NCBI GenBank assembly: GCA_947462105.1
Contig: CANHNJ010000006.1
Location: 41,501-105,500, forward strand
From: Alphaproteobacteria bacterium
GTDB lineage: Bacteria > Pseudomonadota > Alphaproteobacteria > Micropepsales > Micropepsaceae
Direction: 5' to 3'
Length of the DNA stretch: 64,000 bases
Every line of letters starts with the position of its first letter. Positions within the stretch are counted from its first letter, which is position 1. Under the pieces are notes generated by a model. It saw only the letters and a program-made list of their open reading frames with translations. It did no database searches and was not told the DNA's origin. Shown here one piece after another: positions 8,530 to 18,212 of the stretch. The position numbers and the translations under genes are program-made.

Positions 8530-9000
8530 ATGAAGAAGACCGTATTTGCGCTGCTGGCGGCGGGTTTGCTGGCCGCGCCAGTTCTGGCCCAGACGCCGTT
8601 CCAGAACCCGGAAGGCGTGCTGCACATGGGTGGGGCAGAGGCCAACACGCGGATGACCGCCAACCTGACCGATCACCTGGGCACCTATTTCATCTACCGC
8701 AAGGACAGCTACCAGCAGGAGCTGGTCTATCGCGATGGCTCGGGCGTGCCCGAGGTCCATGCCAACTGGGCCGACCATTTCATCGTCACCGAAGGCGAGG
8801 CCACCTTGGTGGTGGGCGGCACGGTGGTGAACCCGAAGGAAACCGGCCCCGGCGAGACCCGTGGCACCGCCATCACCGGCGGCAAGGAATATGCGCTGAC
8901 CCCGGGCACCAACCTCACCGTGCCGCGCGGCGTGCCGCACTGGACGGTGCTGAAGCCCGGCGCCCATATGCGCGCGGTGGTGTTCAAGCTGCGGGATTGA
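8530..9000 (+). CDS. Periplasmic cupin-domain protein
   Basis: A 156-residue protein with a clear Sec signal peptide (MKKTVFALLAAGLLAAPVLAQ, probable cleavage after ALA). The mature part is a single small beta-barrel cupin: HANWADHFIVTEGEATLVVGG forms motif 1 and LTVPRGVPHWTVLKPG motif 2. The metal ligands expected in a catalytic cupin are only partly present (His in HANWADHF and in PHW), so a binding role is as likely as an enzymatic one. A GGGGGAGCCTC segment just upstream supplies the ribosome-binding site. No functional partner is evident. Confidence 0.78.
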   Translation: MKKTVFALLAAGLLAAPVLAQTPFQNPEGVLHMGGAEANTRMTANLTDHLGTYFIYRKDSYQQELVYRDGSGVPEVHANWADHFIVTEGEATLVVGGTVVNPKETGPGETRGTAITGGKEYALTPGTNLTVPRGVPHWTVLKPGAHMRAVVFKLRD

Positions 9001-9039
9001 TCATCGCGCGTGGAACTTCGTCGCGTGCTTGCCGGACGA

Positions 9040-9069
9040 TTGGCGGATTTTCCAGAATCGCTCTAGATT
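9040..9069 (+). promoter_or_regulatory. Candidate sigma-70 promoter for the lysine-rich protein
   Basis: TTGGCG at 9040-9045 and TAGATT at 9064-9069 are separated by 18 bases, with the start codon 33 bases further on. The AT-rich stretch stands out locally. This rests on inspection only. Confidence 0.45.
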
Positions 9070-9102
9070 TAAGTATTCAAAACTCTAGAGGGATTGTTTC
9101 AC

Positions 9103-9330
9103 ATGGCTAAGAAGAAGGGCGCGCTCGCCAAGCGGGCGACCGAACTGAAGTCTGCGGTCGCCGATCTGGTTGCCGCCGTGGTGCCTGGCGCGGCGCCGAA
9201 GAAGAAGAAAAAGAAGGCGAAGAAGGCCAAGGTCGTGAAGGCTGCGAAGGCCGTCGTGAAGAAGGCCAAGAAGGCCGCCAAGAAGGTCGCCAAGAAGGCC
9301 CCGAAGAAGAAGGCCAAGAAGAAAAAGTAA
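9103..9330 (+). CDS. Lysine-rich histone H1-like protein
   Basis: A 75-residue, extremely basic protein. After a short non-repetitive N-terminus (MAKKKGALAKRATELKSAVADLV) come an alanine/valine/proline hinge and then tandem KKAK and AKK repeats to the end (KKKAKKKK). This resembles the C-terminal tail of eukaryotic H1 and bacterial H1-like nucleoid proteins (Hc1, AlgP tails). It likely binds DNA or RNA non-specifically. An AGAGGGA ribosome-binding site lies about 9 bases before the ATG, a candidate promoter precedes it and a strong terminator follows, so it looks like a well-expressed monocistronic gene. It lies next to an IHF/HU-family gene. Confidence 0.8.
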   Translation: MAKKKGALAKRATELKSAVADLVAAVVPGAAPKKKKKKAKKAKVVKAAKAVVKKAKKAAKKVAKKAPKKKAKKKK

Positions 9331-9374
9331 CGACCGCCTGGCTAGGCATTGACTGGCACGGCACGCATAAAGCG

Positions 9375-9410
9375 AAAAGGCGCGTCCCGCATGACCGGGA
9401 CGCGCCTTTT
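9375..9410. terminator. Strong Rho-independent terminator
   Basis: A 15-bp perfect stem (AAAAGGCGCGTCCCG with its complement) and the loop CATGAC, ending in a T-run. The A-run on the left makes it potentially bidirectional. It lies in the 307-base gap 9331-9637, whose remainder shows only the candidate promoter before the next gene. Confidence 0.92.
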
Positions 9411-9573
9411 TATTTGCTGGGCCGAGCCCGGCAAAGGTCGAATCGGGCAGTCCGGGCGGGCGCTTAGGGCCCACAGGACGGCCCGGACCGCCCAAAATGC
9501 GGCTAACGGGGCATTTCTGCGCCGGAATCAGCGACCACAGGCCGAAAAATTCTGACTTTTCAGTTGGTTCCCG

Positions 9574-9602
9574 TTGACGCACTGCAATCGCTCTGACACT
9601 TT
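9574..9602 (+). promoter_or_regulatory. Candidate sigma-70 promoter for the IHF/HU-family gene
   Basis: TTGACG at 9574-9579 is followed after 17 bases by CACTTT at 9597-9602, 36 bases before the ATG. The -35 box is good and the -10 box weak. Confidence 0.35.
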
Positions 9603-9637
9603 ACCCACAGGCCGGGTTTAACCGGCGTGGGGCACTC

Positions 9638-9937
9638 ATGATCAAGTCCGAACTGGTCGCGCGTCTTACCGCTCGCTATCCGCACCTCTATCACCGGGAT
9701 GTGGAACGCATCGTCACCACCGTGCTGGATTCGATCAGCAAGGCGCTGGCCGCCGGCCATCGCGTCGAGCTGCGCGGCTTTGGTGCGTTTTCGGTCAAGG
9801 TCCGTCCCAGCCGCATGGGCCGCAATCCCCGCACGGGCGAACCGGTCTCGGTCGGCCAGAAGCGCGCGCCCTTCTTCCGTACCGGCAAGGAATTGCGGGA
9901 ACGCCTCAATGGTGGAAAATCCGACGGACAGGACTGA
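9638..9937 (+). CDS. ihfB: Integration host factor beta-type DNA-binding protein
   Basis: A 99-residue member of the HU/IHF family of DNA-bending nucleoid proteins. It starts [18 protein letters not shown], typical of IHF beta, has the helical core [19 protein letters not shown], the GFGAFSVK motif, and the beta-arm segment [12 protein letters not shown] whose proline intercalates in DNA. Position after rpsA also fits ihfB, although the cupin and lysine-rich genes intervene. The partner would be IhfA, not in this window. Confidence 0.9.
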   Translation: MIKSELVARLTARYPHLYHRDVERIVTTVLDSISKALAAGHRVELRGFGAFSVKVRPSRMGRNPRTGEPVSVGQKRAPFFRTGKELRERLNGGKSDGQD

Positions 9938-9961
9938 GCCTGCCGTGATACGGCTCGCGCC

Positions 9962-10669
9962 ATGACTTCGATTCCGGCTGCCAATCCCATCTACGTCGCT
10001 CTCGATACCCCCGACCTCGCATACGCCCTCAGCCTCGCCGCGCGCGTGGCGCCGCATGTTGGCGGCCTGAAGCTGGGCAAGGAATTCCTCGCCGCCAACG
10101 GGCCGCAGGGCATTCGCGCCTTCGAGCAGTTCGGCCTGCCGATCTTCGCCGACACCAAGTTTCACGACATTCCCAACACCGTGGCGGGTGCTGTGCGCGC
10201 CACCGCCGCGCTGGGCGTGCACATCGTCAACGTTCATGCCAGTGGCGGCGCGGCGATGATGCAGGCCGCGCACGATGCGGCCAAGGCGGTCAGTCCAAAG
10301 ACCAGGGTGATCGCCGTCACCGTGCTCACCAGCCTGTCGGACGCCGATCTGGCGGCGGTGGGGCAGGCGATCCCGGCCCGCGACCAGGTGCTGCGCCTCG
10401 CAACGCTGACCAAGGAATGCGGCCTGGATGGCGTGGTCTGTTCGGCGCACGAGATCGCGCCCATCCGGGCCGCGCTGGGCGACGACTTCCTGCTGGTGGT
10501 GCCGGGCATCCGGCCGGCCGGAGCGGCGCTGGGCGACCAGAGCCGCGTCATGGACCCGAAAGCGGCGCGGGATGCGGGTGCTTCAATCCTGGTGATTGGC
10601 CGCCCGATCACTGCTGCAGCCGACCCGGCTGAGGCCGCCCGCGCCATTGCCGAAAGCCTAGCGACCTGA
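9962..10669 (+). CDS. pyrF: Orotidine 5'-phosphate decarboxylase
   Basis: A 235-residue TIM-barrel enzyme that decarboxylates OMP to UMP in pyrimidine synthesis. The catalytic D-x-K-x-x-D signature is FADTKFHDIPNTV near residues 62-74, preceded by LKLGKEFLAANG; the phosphate loop is VVPGIRPAG. It starts 24 bases after ihfB, so the two could be co-transcribed. Length and motifs are normal. Confidence 0.96.
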   Translation: MTSIPAANPIYVALDTPDLAYALSLAARVAPHVGGLKLGKEFLAANGPQGIRAFEQFGLPIFADTKFHDIPNTVAGAVRATAALGVHIVNVHASGGAAMMQAAHDAAKAVSPKTRVIAVTVLTSLSDADLAAVGQAIPARDQVLRLATLTKECGLDGVVCSAHEIAPIRAALGDDFLLVVPGIRPAGAALGDQSRVMDPKAARDAGASILVIGRPITAAADPAEAARAIAESLAT

Positions 10670-10726
10670 ATGGTTTAGCCGGGTTTGCTTGATTTTGGGG
10701 TTGCCAGAGCCCATACACCCGGTTCC

Positions 10727-11385
10727 ATGCCCGCTTTTCCTGAAAAAGTTGCCGTCAAAATCTGTGGCCTGACCAGCGTCGAAGCGGCGGCCGCCGCCGT
10801 GCGCGCGGGGGCCGATTTCGGCGGGCTGGTCTTCCATCCGGCGTCTCCGCGCAACCTGTCGCTGGACGCGGCCTGGAGCATCGCCAGCGCCCTGCGCGGC
10901 AAGCTGAAATTTGCCGCCCTGGTGGCCGATGCCGACGACGCCCTGCTGGCCGCGATCATCGAAGCGGTGCGGCCCGACTATCTGCAGCTGCATGGCAAGG
11001 AAAGCGTCGCCCGCACCCAGGATATCCGCGTGCGCTTCGGCGCGGTGATCAAGGCGTTGCCCATCGCGGACGCGGCGGACGTTGCCGCCGCCGCGCCTTA
11101 CGACGCCGTCGCCGACATGCTGCTGTTCGACGCCAAGCCGCCCAAGGGTGCCGACCGCGCCGGTGGTCATGGCAACGCCTTCGACTGGACGCTGCTGCAA
11201 GGCCGCCGCTTCGACAAGCCCTGGTTCCTAGCCGGCGGCCTGGATGTGGACAATGTCGCGCGCGCCATCGCCTTGTCGGGCGCCGCGATGGTGGATGTTT
11301 CCTCCGGCGTCGAGAGCACGCCCGGCGTGAAGAGCGCCGAACGCATTTCCCAGTTCATCGCCGCCACGCGGCATCCGGTGCAGGC

Positions 11386-11389
<4 letters not shown>
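10727..11389 (+). CDS. trpF: Phosphoribosylanthranilate isomerase
   Basis: A 220-residue (beta/alpha)8 enzyme that converts phosphoribosylanthranilate to CdRP in tryptophan synthesis. It shows VKICGLTS with the catalytic cysteine near residue 12, [34 protein letters not shown] (catalytic Asp) and [15 protein letters not shown]. The ATG at 10727 gives the family N-terminus; an in-frame TTG at 10685 is not needed. It overlaps trpB by 4 bases. The trpF-trpB-trpA-accD-folC order is common in proteobacteria. Confidence 0.96.
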
Positions 11390-12593
<1,204 letters not shown>

Positions 12594-12597
<4 letters not shown>

Positions 12598-13433
12598 GCC
12601 GTCTGGCCGCGAAATTCGCCGAGCTGAAGAAGGAAGGACGCAGCGCCTTCATTCCCTTCATCAGCGCGGGTGATCCCAACATGGAGATCTGTGCCGCCAT
12701 TCTCGATGCGCTGCCCGGCTGCGGCGCCGACATCATCGAGCTGGGCATGCCCTTCTCCGATCCGATGGCCGACGGCCCGGCGGTGCAGATGTCGTCCACC
12801 CGCGCCATCGCGGCGGGCGCGACCATGCCCAGGGTGATCGAGCTGGTGCGGAAATTCCGCAAAAAGGACAACAAGACCCCCATCGTGCTGATGGGTTATT
12901 TCAATCCCATCCACGCCTATGGCACCGCCAAGTTCGCCCGCGACGTGGCGGCGGCGGGGGTCGATGGCCTGATCGCGGTCGATCTTCCCATCGAGGAAGA
13001 CGAAGTGCTGCGCCTGCCGGCGGCGGCGCAGGGCGTTGACCTGGTCCGCTTCGTCACCCCGACCACGGACGCGGCGCGCCTGGGGCGCATCCTCGAAGCC
13101 GCCAGCGGTTATCTCTATTACGTCTCGGTGGCGGGCGTGACCGGCACCAAGAGTTTCACCGAAGCCGACGTTGCCGCCGCCATTGCGCGGGTGCGCGCCG
13201 CCACCACGCTGCCCGTGGCAGTAGGCTTCGGCATCAAGACCCCGGAACAGGCCGCCACCATCGCCCGGCTGGCCGATGGCGTGGTGGTGGGTTCGGCCAT
13301 CGTCACCAAAATCGCGGAAACCCTGGGCCAGAATCCGGAAGTGGTGGTCAAGGCCGTGACCGACCTCTGCACTTCGCTGGCGCAGGCGACCCATGCCGCG
13401 CGACCCGCAAAAGTGGAGACCGGTTTTGCGTAA
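12594..13433 (+). CDS. trpA: Tryptophan synthase alpha chain
   Basis: A 279-residue TIM barrel that cleaves indole-3-glycerol phosphate to indole and glyceraldehyde 3-phosphate. The catalytic Glu and Asp lie in [19 protein letters not shown] and [11 protein letters not shown]; the phosphate site is [10 protein letters not shown] and GVVVGSAIV. The start is GTG at 12594, overlapping the trpB stop by 4 bases (GTGA), a standard coupling. The C-terminal extension ([15 protein letters not shown]) is slightly longer than usual. Confidence 0.96.
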
Positions 13434-13472
13434 GGTCGCGCGCCAATCAAAAACTTCTGCTAAGGTGCAGGC

Positions 13473-14411
13473 ATGAACTGGATCACCAATCTCGTTCGCC
13501 CTAAGATCAAGGGGCTGATGGCGGGCAAGTCCGTGCCGGGCAGCAGCACGCCGGAGAATCTCTGGCGCAAATGCCCGTCCTGCGCGGAAATGATCTTTCA
13601 CCGCGACCTGATCGCCAACCAGTATGTCTGCACCAAGTGCGGCCATCACATGCGCATCGGCCCGGCGGAGCGTTTCGCCTATACCTTCGATGCCCACAGC
13701 TTCACCGAGCTGCCGCCGGTCACCGTCAAGGCCGATCCGCTGGCCTTCAAGGCCGACAAGAAATATGCCGACGAGATGAAGGCGGCCAAGGCCAAGACCG
13801 GCCGCTCCGAAGCCTTCAGCGCCGCTAAGGGCACCATTGACGGCCTGCCGGTCATGGTCGCGGTGCAGGCGTTCGATTTCCTGGGCGGTTCGCTGGGCAT
13901 GGCGGTGGGCGAGGGCTTCGTCGCCGCCGCCGAGGCTGCCGTGGCCGACAAGCGCCCCTTCCTGCTCTTTGTCGCGTCCGGCGGCGCGCGCATGCAGGAA
14001 AGCATGCTGTCGCTGATGCAGATGCCGCGCACGACCATCGCGGTGCAACTGCTGAAGGAAGCGGGCCTGCCCTATGTCATCGTGCTGACCGATCCCACCT
14101 TCGGCGGCGTCTCGGCCTCCTATGCCATGCTGGGCGACATCCAGATCGCCGAGCCCGGGGCGCAGATCGGCTTTGCCGGGGCGCGCGTCATCGCCCAGAC
14201 CATCCGCGAGAAGCTGCCGGAAGGCTTCCAGCGCGCCGAATATCTGCTCAAGCACGGCATGCTGGACATGGTGGTGCATCGCCACGAGATGCGCGAGACG
14301 CTATCGCGGGTGCTGCACCTGCTGATGAAGCAGCCGCGCCCCAAGGCCAAGAAGCTGCCGCCGCCGCCGGCAAACGGCAATGGCAACGGGCACGCCAAAA
14401 CGGCGCCATGA
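13473..14411 (+). CDS. accD: Acetyl-CoA carboxylase carboxyltransferase subunit beta
   Basis: A 312-residue subunit of the carboxyltransferase that makes malonyl-CoA. An N-terminal zinc ribbon with two CxxC pairs (CPSC near 33, CTKC near 52) precedes the crotonase-type domain. The latter has FDFLGGSLGMAVGEG, FVASGGARMQESMLSL and DPTFGGVSASYAMLGDI. The tail is rich in Lys, Pro and Asn/Gly (KLPPPPANGNGNGH) and likely disordered. It overlaps folC by 4 bases. Confidence 0.96.
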   Translation: MNWITNLVRPKIKGLMAGKSVPGSSTPENLWRKCPSCAEMIFHRDLIANQYVCTKCGHHMRIGPAERFAYTFDAHSFTELPPVTVKADPLAFKADKKYADEMKAAKAKTGRSEAFSAAKGTIDGLPVMVAVQAFDFLGGSLGMAVGEGFVAAAEAAVADKRPFLLFVASGGARMQESMLSLMQMPRTTIAVQLLKEAGLPYVIVLTDPTFGGVSASYAMLGDIQIAEPGAQIGFAGARVIAQTIREKLPEGFQRAEYLLKHGMLDMVVHRHEMRETLSRVLHLLMKQPRPKAKKLPPPPANGNGNGHAKTAP

Positions 14412-15724
14412 CGCTCGCAACGCGCAGCGACGTCATTCTCGAACGCCTGCTGGCGCTGCATCCCAAGAAAATCGACCTGGCGCTGGACCGCATCCGCCGC
14501 CTGCTGGCCGCGCTGGGCGACCCGCAGGACCGGCTGCCGCCGGTCATCCATGTCGCGGGCACCAACGGCAAGGGCAGCGTCTGCGCCTTCTCGCGCGCCA
14601 TGCTGGAAGCCCAGGGCCTGCGCGTGCACATGCACATCTCGCCCCATCTGGTGCGCTTCCATGAGCGCATCAGGCTGGCGGGCGACCTGATCGGCGAAGA
14701 AGAACTCTGCGACACGCTGATCGAAGTGGAGCGCGTCAATGACGGCGCCCCCATCACCTTCTTCGAGATCACGGCGGCTGCGATGTTCCTGTCCTTTGCG
14801 CGCCATCCCGCCGATGCGGTGGTGCTGGAAGTCGGGCTGGGCGGCACCTTCGACGCCACCAATGTTGTCAAACACCCGGCCATGACGGTGATCCAGCCGG
14901 TCGGGCTGGACCATCTCGAATTCCTCGGCAACGACCTGGCCGGCATCGCGCGCGAAAAGGCGGGCATCATCAAGAAGGGTTCGCGGCTGGTGGTGGGGCC
15001 ACAAGACGATGCGGCGCTGAACGAGATCCTGTCGCGCGCCGACCGGCTTAGCGTGTCGGCCTTCGTCTTCAACCAGGATTTCGCGGCGCGGCAGGAACAT
15101 GGCCGCATGGTCTATGAGGATGGCGACGGCCTGCTCGATCTGCCGCTGCCGAAACTGATCGGCCGCCACCAGATCGAGAATGCCGGTGTCGCCATCGCCG
15201 CCCTGCGCCATGCCCGCAAGAGCTGGGGCCATGACGCCGCCATCGAACGCGGTCTTGCCACCGTGGACTGGCCGGGGCGGCTGCAGCGCCTGCATCAGGG
15301 GCCGCTGGTGGAAGCCGCGCCCAAGGGCGCCGAAATCTGGCTCGATGGCGGTCACAATCCCCACTGCGCCGCCGCCGTCAGCCGCGCCATTGCCGACCTG
15401 GAGGAGCGGGGCGAACGCCCGCTCTACCTGATCTGCGGCATGCTGCGGACCAAGGATGCGGTGGGCTTCCTCAATGCCTTTCGCGGCCTGGCGCGGCATG
15501 TCGTGACGGTGGAGATTCCCGGCGAACCAGCCAGCCTGGGCGCGGGCGCGCTGTATGACGCCGCGCGCGAGGCGGGACTGGACGCCGCGCCGGGCGAGGA
15601 CCTGGAAGACGCCATGCTGCAGATTGCCGCCCGCACCCACATGGACCGGGGCGAAGCGCCGCCACGCGTCCTGATCTGCGGTTCCCTTTACCTTGCGGGC
15701 CGGGTTCTGGCGGAAAACCGCTAG
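14408..15724 (+). CDS. folC: Bifunctional dihydrofolate/folylpolyglutamate synthase
   Basis: A 438-residue Mur-ligase-like ATPase that adds glutamate to dihydropteroate and folates. The P-loop is VAGTNGKGSV near residue 49, followed by SPHLVRFHERI (folate site), the Omega-loop region and GLGGTFDATNVV; the C-terminal domain has WLDGGHNPHCA. Length is standard. It ends the trp-acc-fol cluster; the next gene starts about 97 bases on with no obvious terminator. Confidence 0.95.
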   Translation: MTLATRSDVILERLLALHPKKIDLALDRIRRLLAALGDPQDRLPPVIHVAGTNGKGSVCAFSRAMLEAQGLRVHMHISPHLVRFHERIRLAGDLIGEEELCDTLIEVERVNDGAPITFFEITAAAMFLSFARHPADAVVLEVGLGGTFDATNVVKHPAMTVIQPVGLDHLEFLGNDLAGIAREKAGIIKKGSRLVVGPQDDAALNEILSRADRLSVSAFVFNQDFAARQEHGRMVYEDGDGLLDLPLPKLIGRHQIENAGVAIAALRHARKSWGHDAAIERGLATVDWPGRLQRLHQGPLVEAAPKGAEIWLDGGHNPHCAAAVSRAIADLEERGERPLYLICGMLRTKDAVGFLNAFRGLARHVVTVEIPGEPASLGAGALYDAAREAGLDAAPGEDLEDAMLQIAARTHMDRGEAPPRVLICGSLYLAGRVLAENR

Positions 15725-15820
15725 CTGCCATGTCCGGGACTGGCCGTTTCCCTGATGTGTCCGGGGGCGGTTTGCGTTACAGAGACGCGCGCGGCGCTGA
15801 AGTCGCCCTGAAAGGTTACC

Positions 15821-17806
15821 TTGTCCTTCTCTACGCTGCCTGCCTCCATCGCCCGCGCCCTGCGCGAGCGCGACTATAATGAAGCCACGCCGGTCCAGGC
15901 GGCGGTGCTGGAAGAAGAGGCGCAAGAACGCGACCTGCTGGTCTCGGCCCAGACCGGCTCGGGCAAGACCGTCGCTTATGGCCTGGCGCTGGCCGAGACC
16001 CTGCTCGAAGGCGCCGACACGCTGGGCTCGGCCGGATCGCCGCTGGCGCTGATCATCGCGCCGACCCGCGAGCTGGCGCTGCAGGTGCAGCGCGAACTGG
16101 ACTGGCTCTACAAATTCGCCGGCGCGCGCGTTGTCTCCTGCGTTGGCGGCATGGACCCCGGCGCCGAGCGCCGCCAGCTTTCCAATGGCGCGCATATCGT
16201 GGTCGGCACGCCGGGCCGCCTGCGCGATCATCTCGAGCGCCGCGCCCTGAAAGTCGAGGGCCTGCGCGCCGTGGTGCTGGATGAAGCCGACGAGATGCTC
16301 GATCTCGGCTTCCGCGAAGACCTGCAATTCATCCTGGAAACCACGCCGGCGGAACGCCGCACGCTGCTGTTCTCGGCGACCCTGCCCAAGGCGATCGTCA
16401 CTCTGGCGCAGAATTACCAGACCGACGCCTTCCGCATCGCCACCCGCAACGACAGCAGCGGCCATGCCGACATCGAATACCGCGCTATCCGCACGCCGCA
16501 GAGCGGTGTCGAGCGCACCGTGGTCAATCTGTTGCGCTTTCTCGATCCGCCCGGCGCGCTGGTGTTCTGCAACACCCGCCAGTCGGTCCGGCACATGGAG
16601 GCGATGCTGACCGAGCGCGGCTTTGCCGCCGTCTCGCTGTCGGGCGAACTCAGCCAGCATGAACGCAACCATGCGCTGCAGGCGCTGCGCGATGGCCGCG
16701 CCCGCGTCTGCGTCGCCACCGACGTGGCGGCGCGCGGCATCGACCTGCCGGGCCTGGCGCTAGTGATCCATGCCGAGCTGCCCAACGACGCGCAGGTGCT
16801 GCAGCACCGCAGCGGCCGTACCGGCCGCGCCGGCAAGAAGGGCGTCAGCATCCTGCTGGTGCCGCCGTCGCGCCGCCGACGCGCCGAAGAAATGCTGGGC
16901 CGTGCCCGCGTCGCCTTCACCTGGAGCGATCCGCCTTCGGCCGAAGAAATCCGCAGGCTCGATACCGAACGCCTGCTGCAGAACCCGTTGCTGACCGAAG
17001 CGGCGGCGGAAGAAGATGTGCCGATGGTCGACGCATTGCTGGCCGCGCATGATGCGCGCGCGCTCGCCTCGGCCTTCGTCAAGCTCTACAAGACGCAGTT
17101 GCCCGCGCCCGAAGAGATCGAGCCGGAACAGCATGCGCCGCGTTCCCACAAGGGTCCGCGCGAAGAGGGTCCGCGCAACGACAAGCCACGCCATGACAAG
17201 CCGCGCCACGACAATGCCGGCCCGCGCGCCGAAATGGATTTTGGCAAGGGCCCGCGCAAGGAGCGGGGCCCCCAGGCCAGCATCGGCGTGCAGGCCAATG
17301 GCCCCTGGTTCCTGCTGAATGTGGGCCGCGAGCGCAATGCGGACCCCAAATGGCTGCTGCCGGAAATCTGCCGCCAGGGCGACGTCACCAAGGCCGATAT
17401 CGGCGCCATTCGCGTCTATGACCGCGAGACCCGCTTCCAGATTTCGCAAGAGGTGGCCGAGAAGTTTGCCGGCCTGGTCGCCAACCGCCAGAAGGGCGGC
17501 GTCCGCATCTTCCCGGCGCCCGGCAATCATGGTGACGAGTCACCGCTGCGCGGCGAGCGTGCGCCGCCGGACGAGGCTGCCCCGTCAAAGCCGCAGACCA
17601 CGGCGCATCAGCAGTTGCAGGGCGAAGGCGCCCCGGCGAAGCCCGCCTACAACCCGCACGGCAAGCTACCTTATGAAAAGCCAAAAGGCGGCAAGCCGCC
17701 CTATGGCAAGCCACCCCACGGAAAACCAAAAGGGGGCAAGCCTTTCGGCAAGCCCCCCTTTGGGAAAAACAAGAAGCCGTTCAAGGGCCCGCCAAAGGCA
17801 GGCTGA
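15821..17806 (+). CDS. DEAD-box RNA helicase with DbpA-type RNA-binding domain
   Basis: A 661-residue helicase. All motifs are visible: Q motif near residue 20, AQTGSGKT (I), PTRELALQV (Ia), TPGRLRDH (Ib), DEADEMLDLGF (II), SAT (III), VFCNTR (IV), ATDVAARGIDLP (V) and HRSGRTGRAG (VI). After a basic linker rich in His/Arg/Pro comes a DbpA/CsdA-type RNA-binding domain (about 490-565), then a low-complexity tail of repeated Lys-Pro-Gly units (PYGKPPHGKPKGG). It likely acts in rRNA maturation or cold adaptation. The start is TTG at 15821, the first usable codon, with AAAGG 5 bases upstream. It ends 3 bases from the convergent trxA stop. Confidence 0.9.
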   Translation: MSFSTLPASIARALRERDYNEATPVQAAVLEEEAQERDLLVSAQTGSGKTVAYGLALAETLLEGADTLGSAGSPLALIIAPTRELALQVQRELDWLYKFAGARVVSCVGGMDPGAERRQLSNGAHIVVGTPGRLRDHLERRALKVEGLRAVVLDEADEMLDLGFREDLQFILETTPAERRTLLFSATLPKAIVTLAQNYQTDAFRIATRNDSSGHADIEYRAIRTPQSGVERTVVNLLRFLDPPGALVFCNTRQSVRHMEAMLTERGFAAVSLSGELSQHERNHALQALRDGRARVCVATDVAARGIDLPGLALVIHAELPNDAQVLQHRSGRTGRAGKKGVSILLVPPSRRRRAEEMLGRARVAFTWSDPPSAEEIRRLDTERLLQNPLLTEAAAEEDVPMVDALLAAHDARALASAFVKLYKTQLPAPEEIEPEQHAPRSHKGPREEGPRNDKPRHDKPRHDNAGPRAEMDFGKGPRKERGPQASIGVQANGPWFLLNVGRERNADPKWLLPEICRQGDVTKADIGAIRVYDRETRFQISQEVAEKFAGLVANRQKGGVRIFPAPGNHGDESPLRGERAPPDEAAPSKPQTTAHQQLQGEGAPAKPAYNPHGKLPYEKPKGGKPPYGKPPHGKPKGGKPFGKPPFGKNKKPFKGPPKAG

Positions 17807-17809
17807 CGT

Positions 17810-18133
17810 TTAGATCGAGCTTTCGATCCATTCCTTGATCTTGGACTTCGGCAGCGCCCCCACCTTGGTGGCGGCGACCTGGCCCTGGCTGAAGATCATC
17901 ATGGTCGGGATGCCGCGCACGCCATACTTGGTCGGCACATGCGGGTTCTCGTCGATGTTGATCTTGGCGATGGTGACCTTGCCGCCCAGCTCGGTGCTGA
18001 GTTCATCCAGCGCCGGGGCGATCATGCGGCACGGGCCACACCATTCGGCCCAGAAATCCACCAGCACCGGGGTCTTGGAATCCAGCACATCGGCCTGGAA
18101 GGAGGCGTCGGTGACTTTCACAGTGTCGGACAT
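17810..18133 (-). CDS. trxA: Thioredoxin 1
   Basis: A 107-residue thioredoxin with the [12 protein letters not shown] active site (residues about 31-42), [21 protein letters not shown] including the cis-proline, and a final amphipathic helix. It is the cytoplasmic disulfide reductase used by ribonucleotide reductase and others. It follows addA by 79 bases on the same strand, an arrangement common in alphaproteobacteria. The ATG at 18133 gives the normal length. Confidence 0.97.
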   Translation of the reverse strand: MSDTVKVTDASFQADVLDSKTPVLVDFWAEWCGPCRMIAPALDELSTELGGKVTIAKINIDENPHVPTKYGVRGIPTMMIFSQGQVAATKVGALPKSKIKEWIESSI

Positions 18134-18212
18134 GGTATTTCCTCGCAAAACTGGACCCAATATCTAGGTATGAAGCCTGTCTGGATCAAGCCGGACCCCA
18201 AAGGGGGCCGCT

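Noticed and set aside
6555..8663. About 700-codon open frame on the minus strand across rpsA
   Set aside because: Antisense frame of the clearly identified S1 gene; composition is unlike a protein and there is no start signal.
14120..16672. 850-codon open frame on the minus strand across accD, folC and the helicase start
   Set aside because: Crosses three convincing plus-strand genes and shows only antisense composition.
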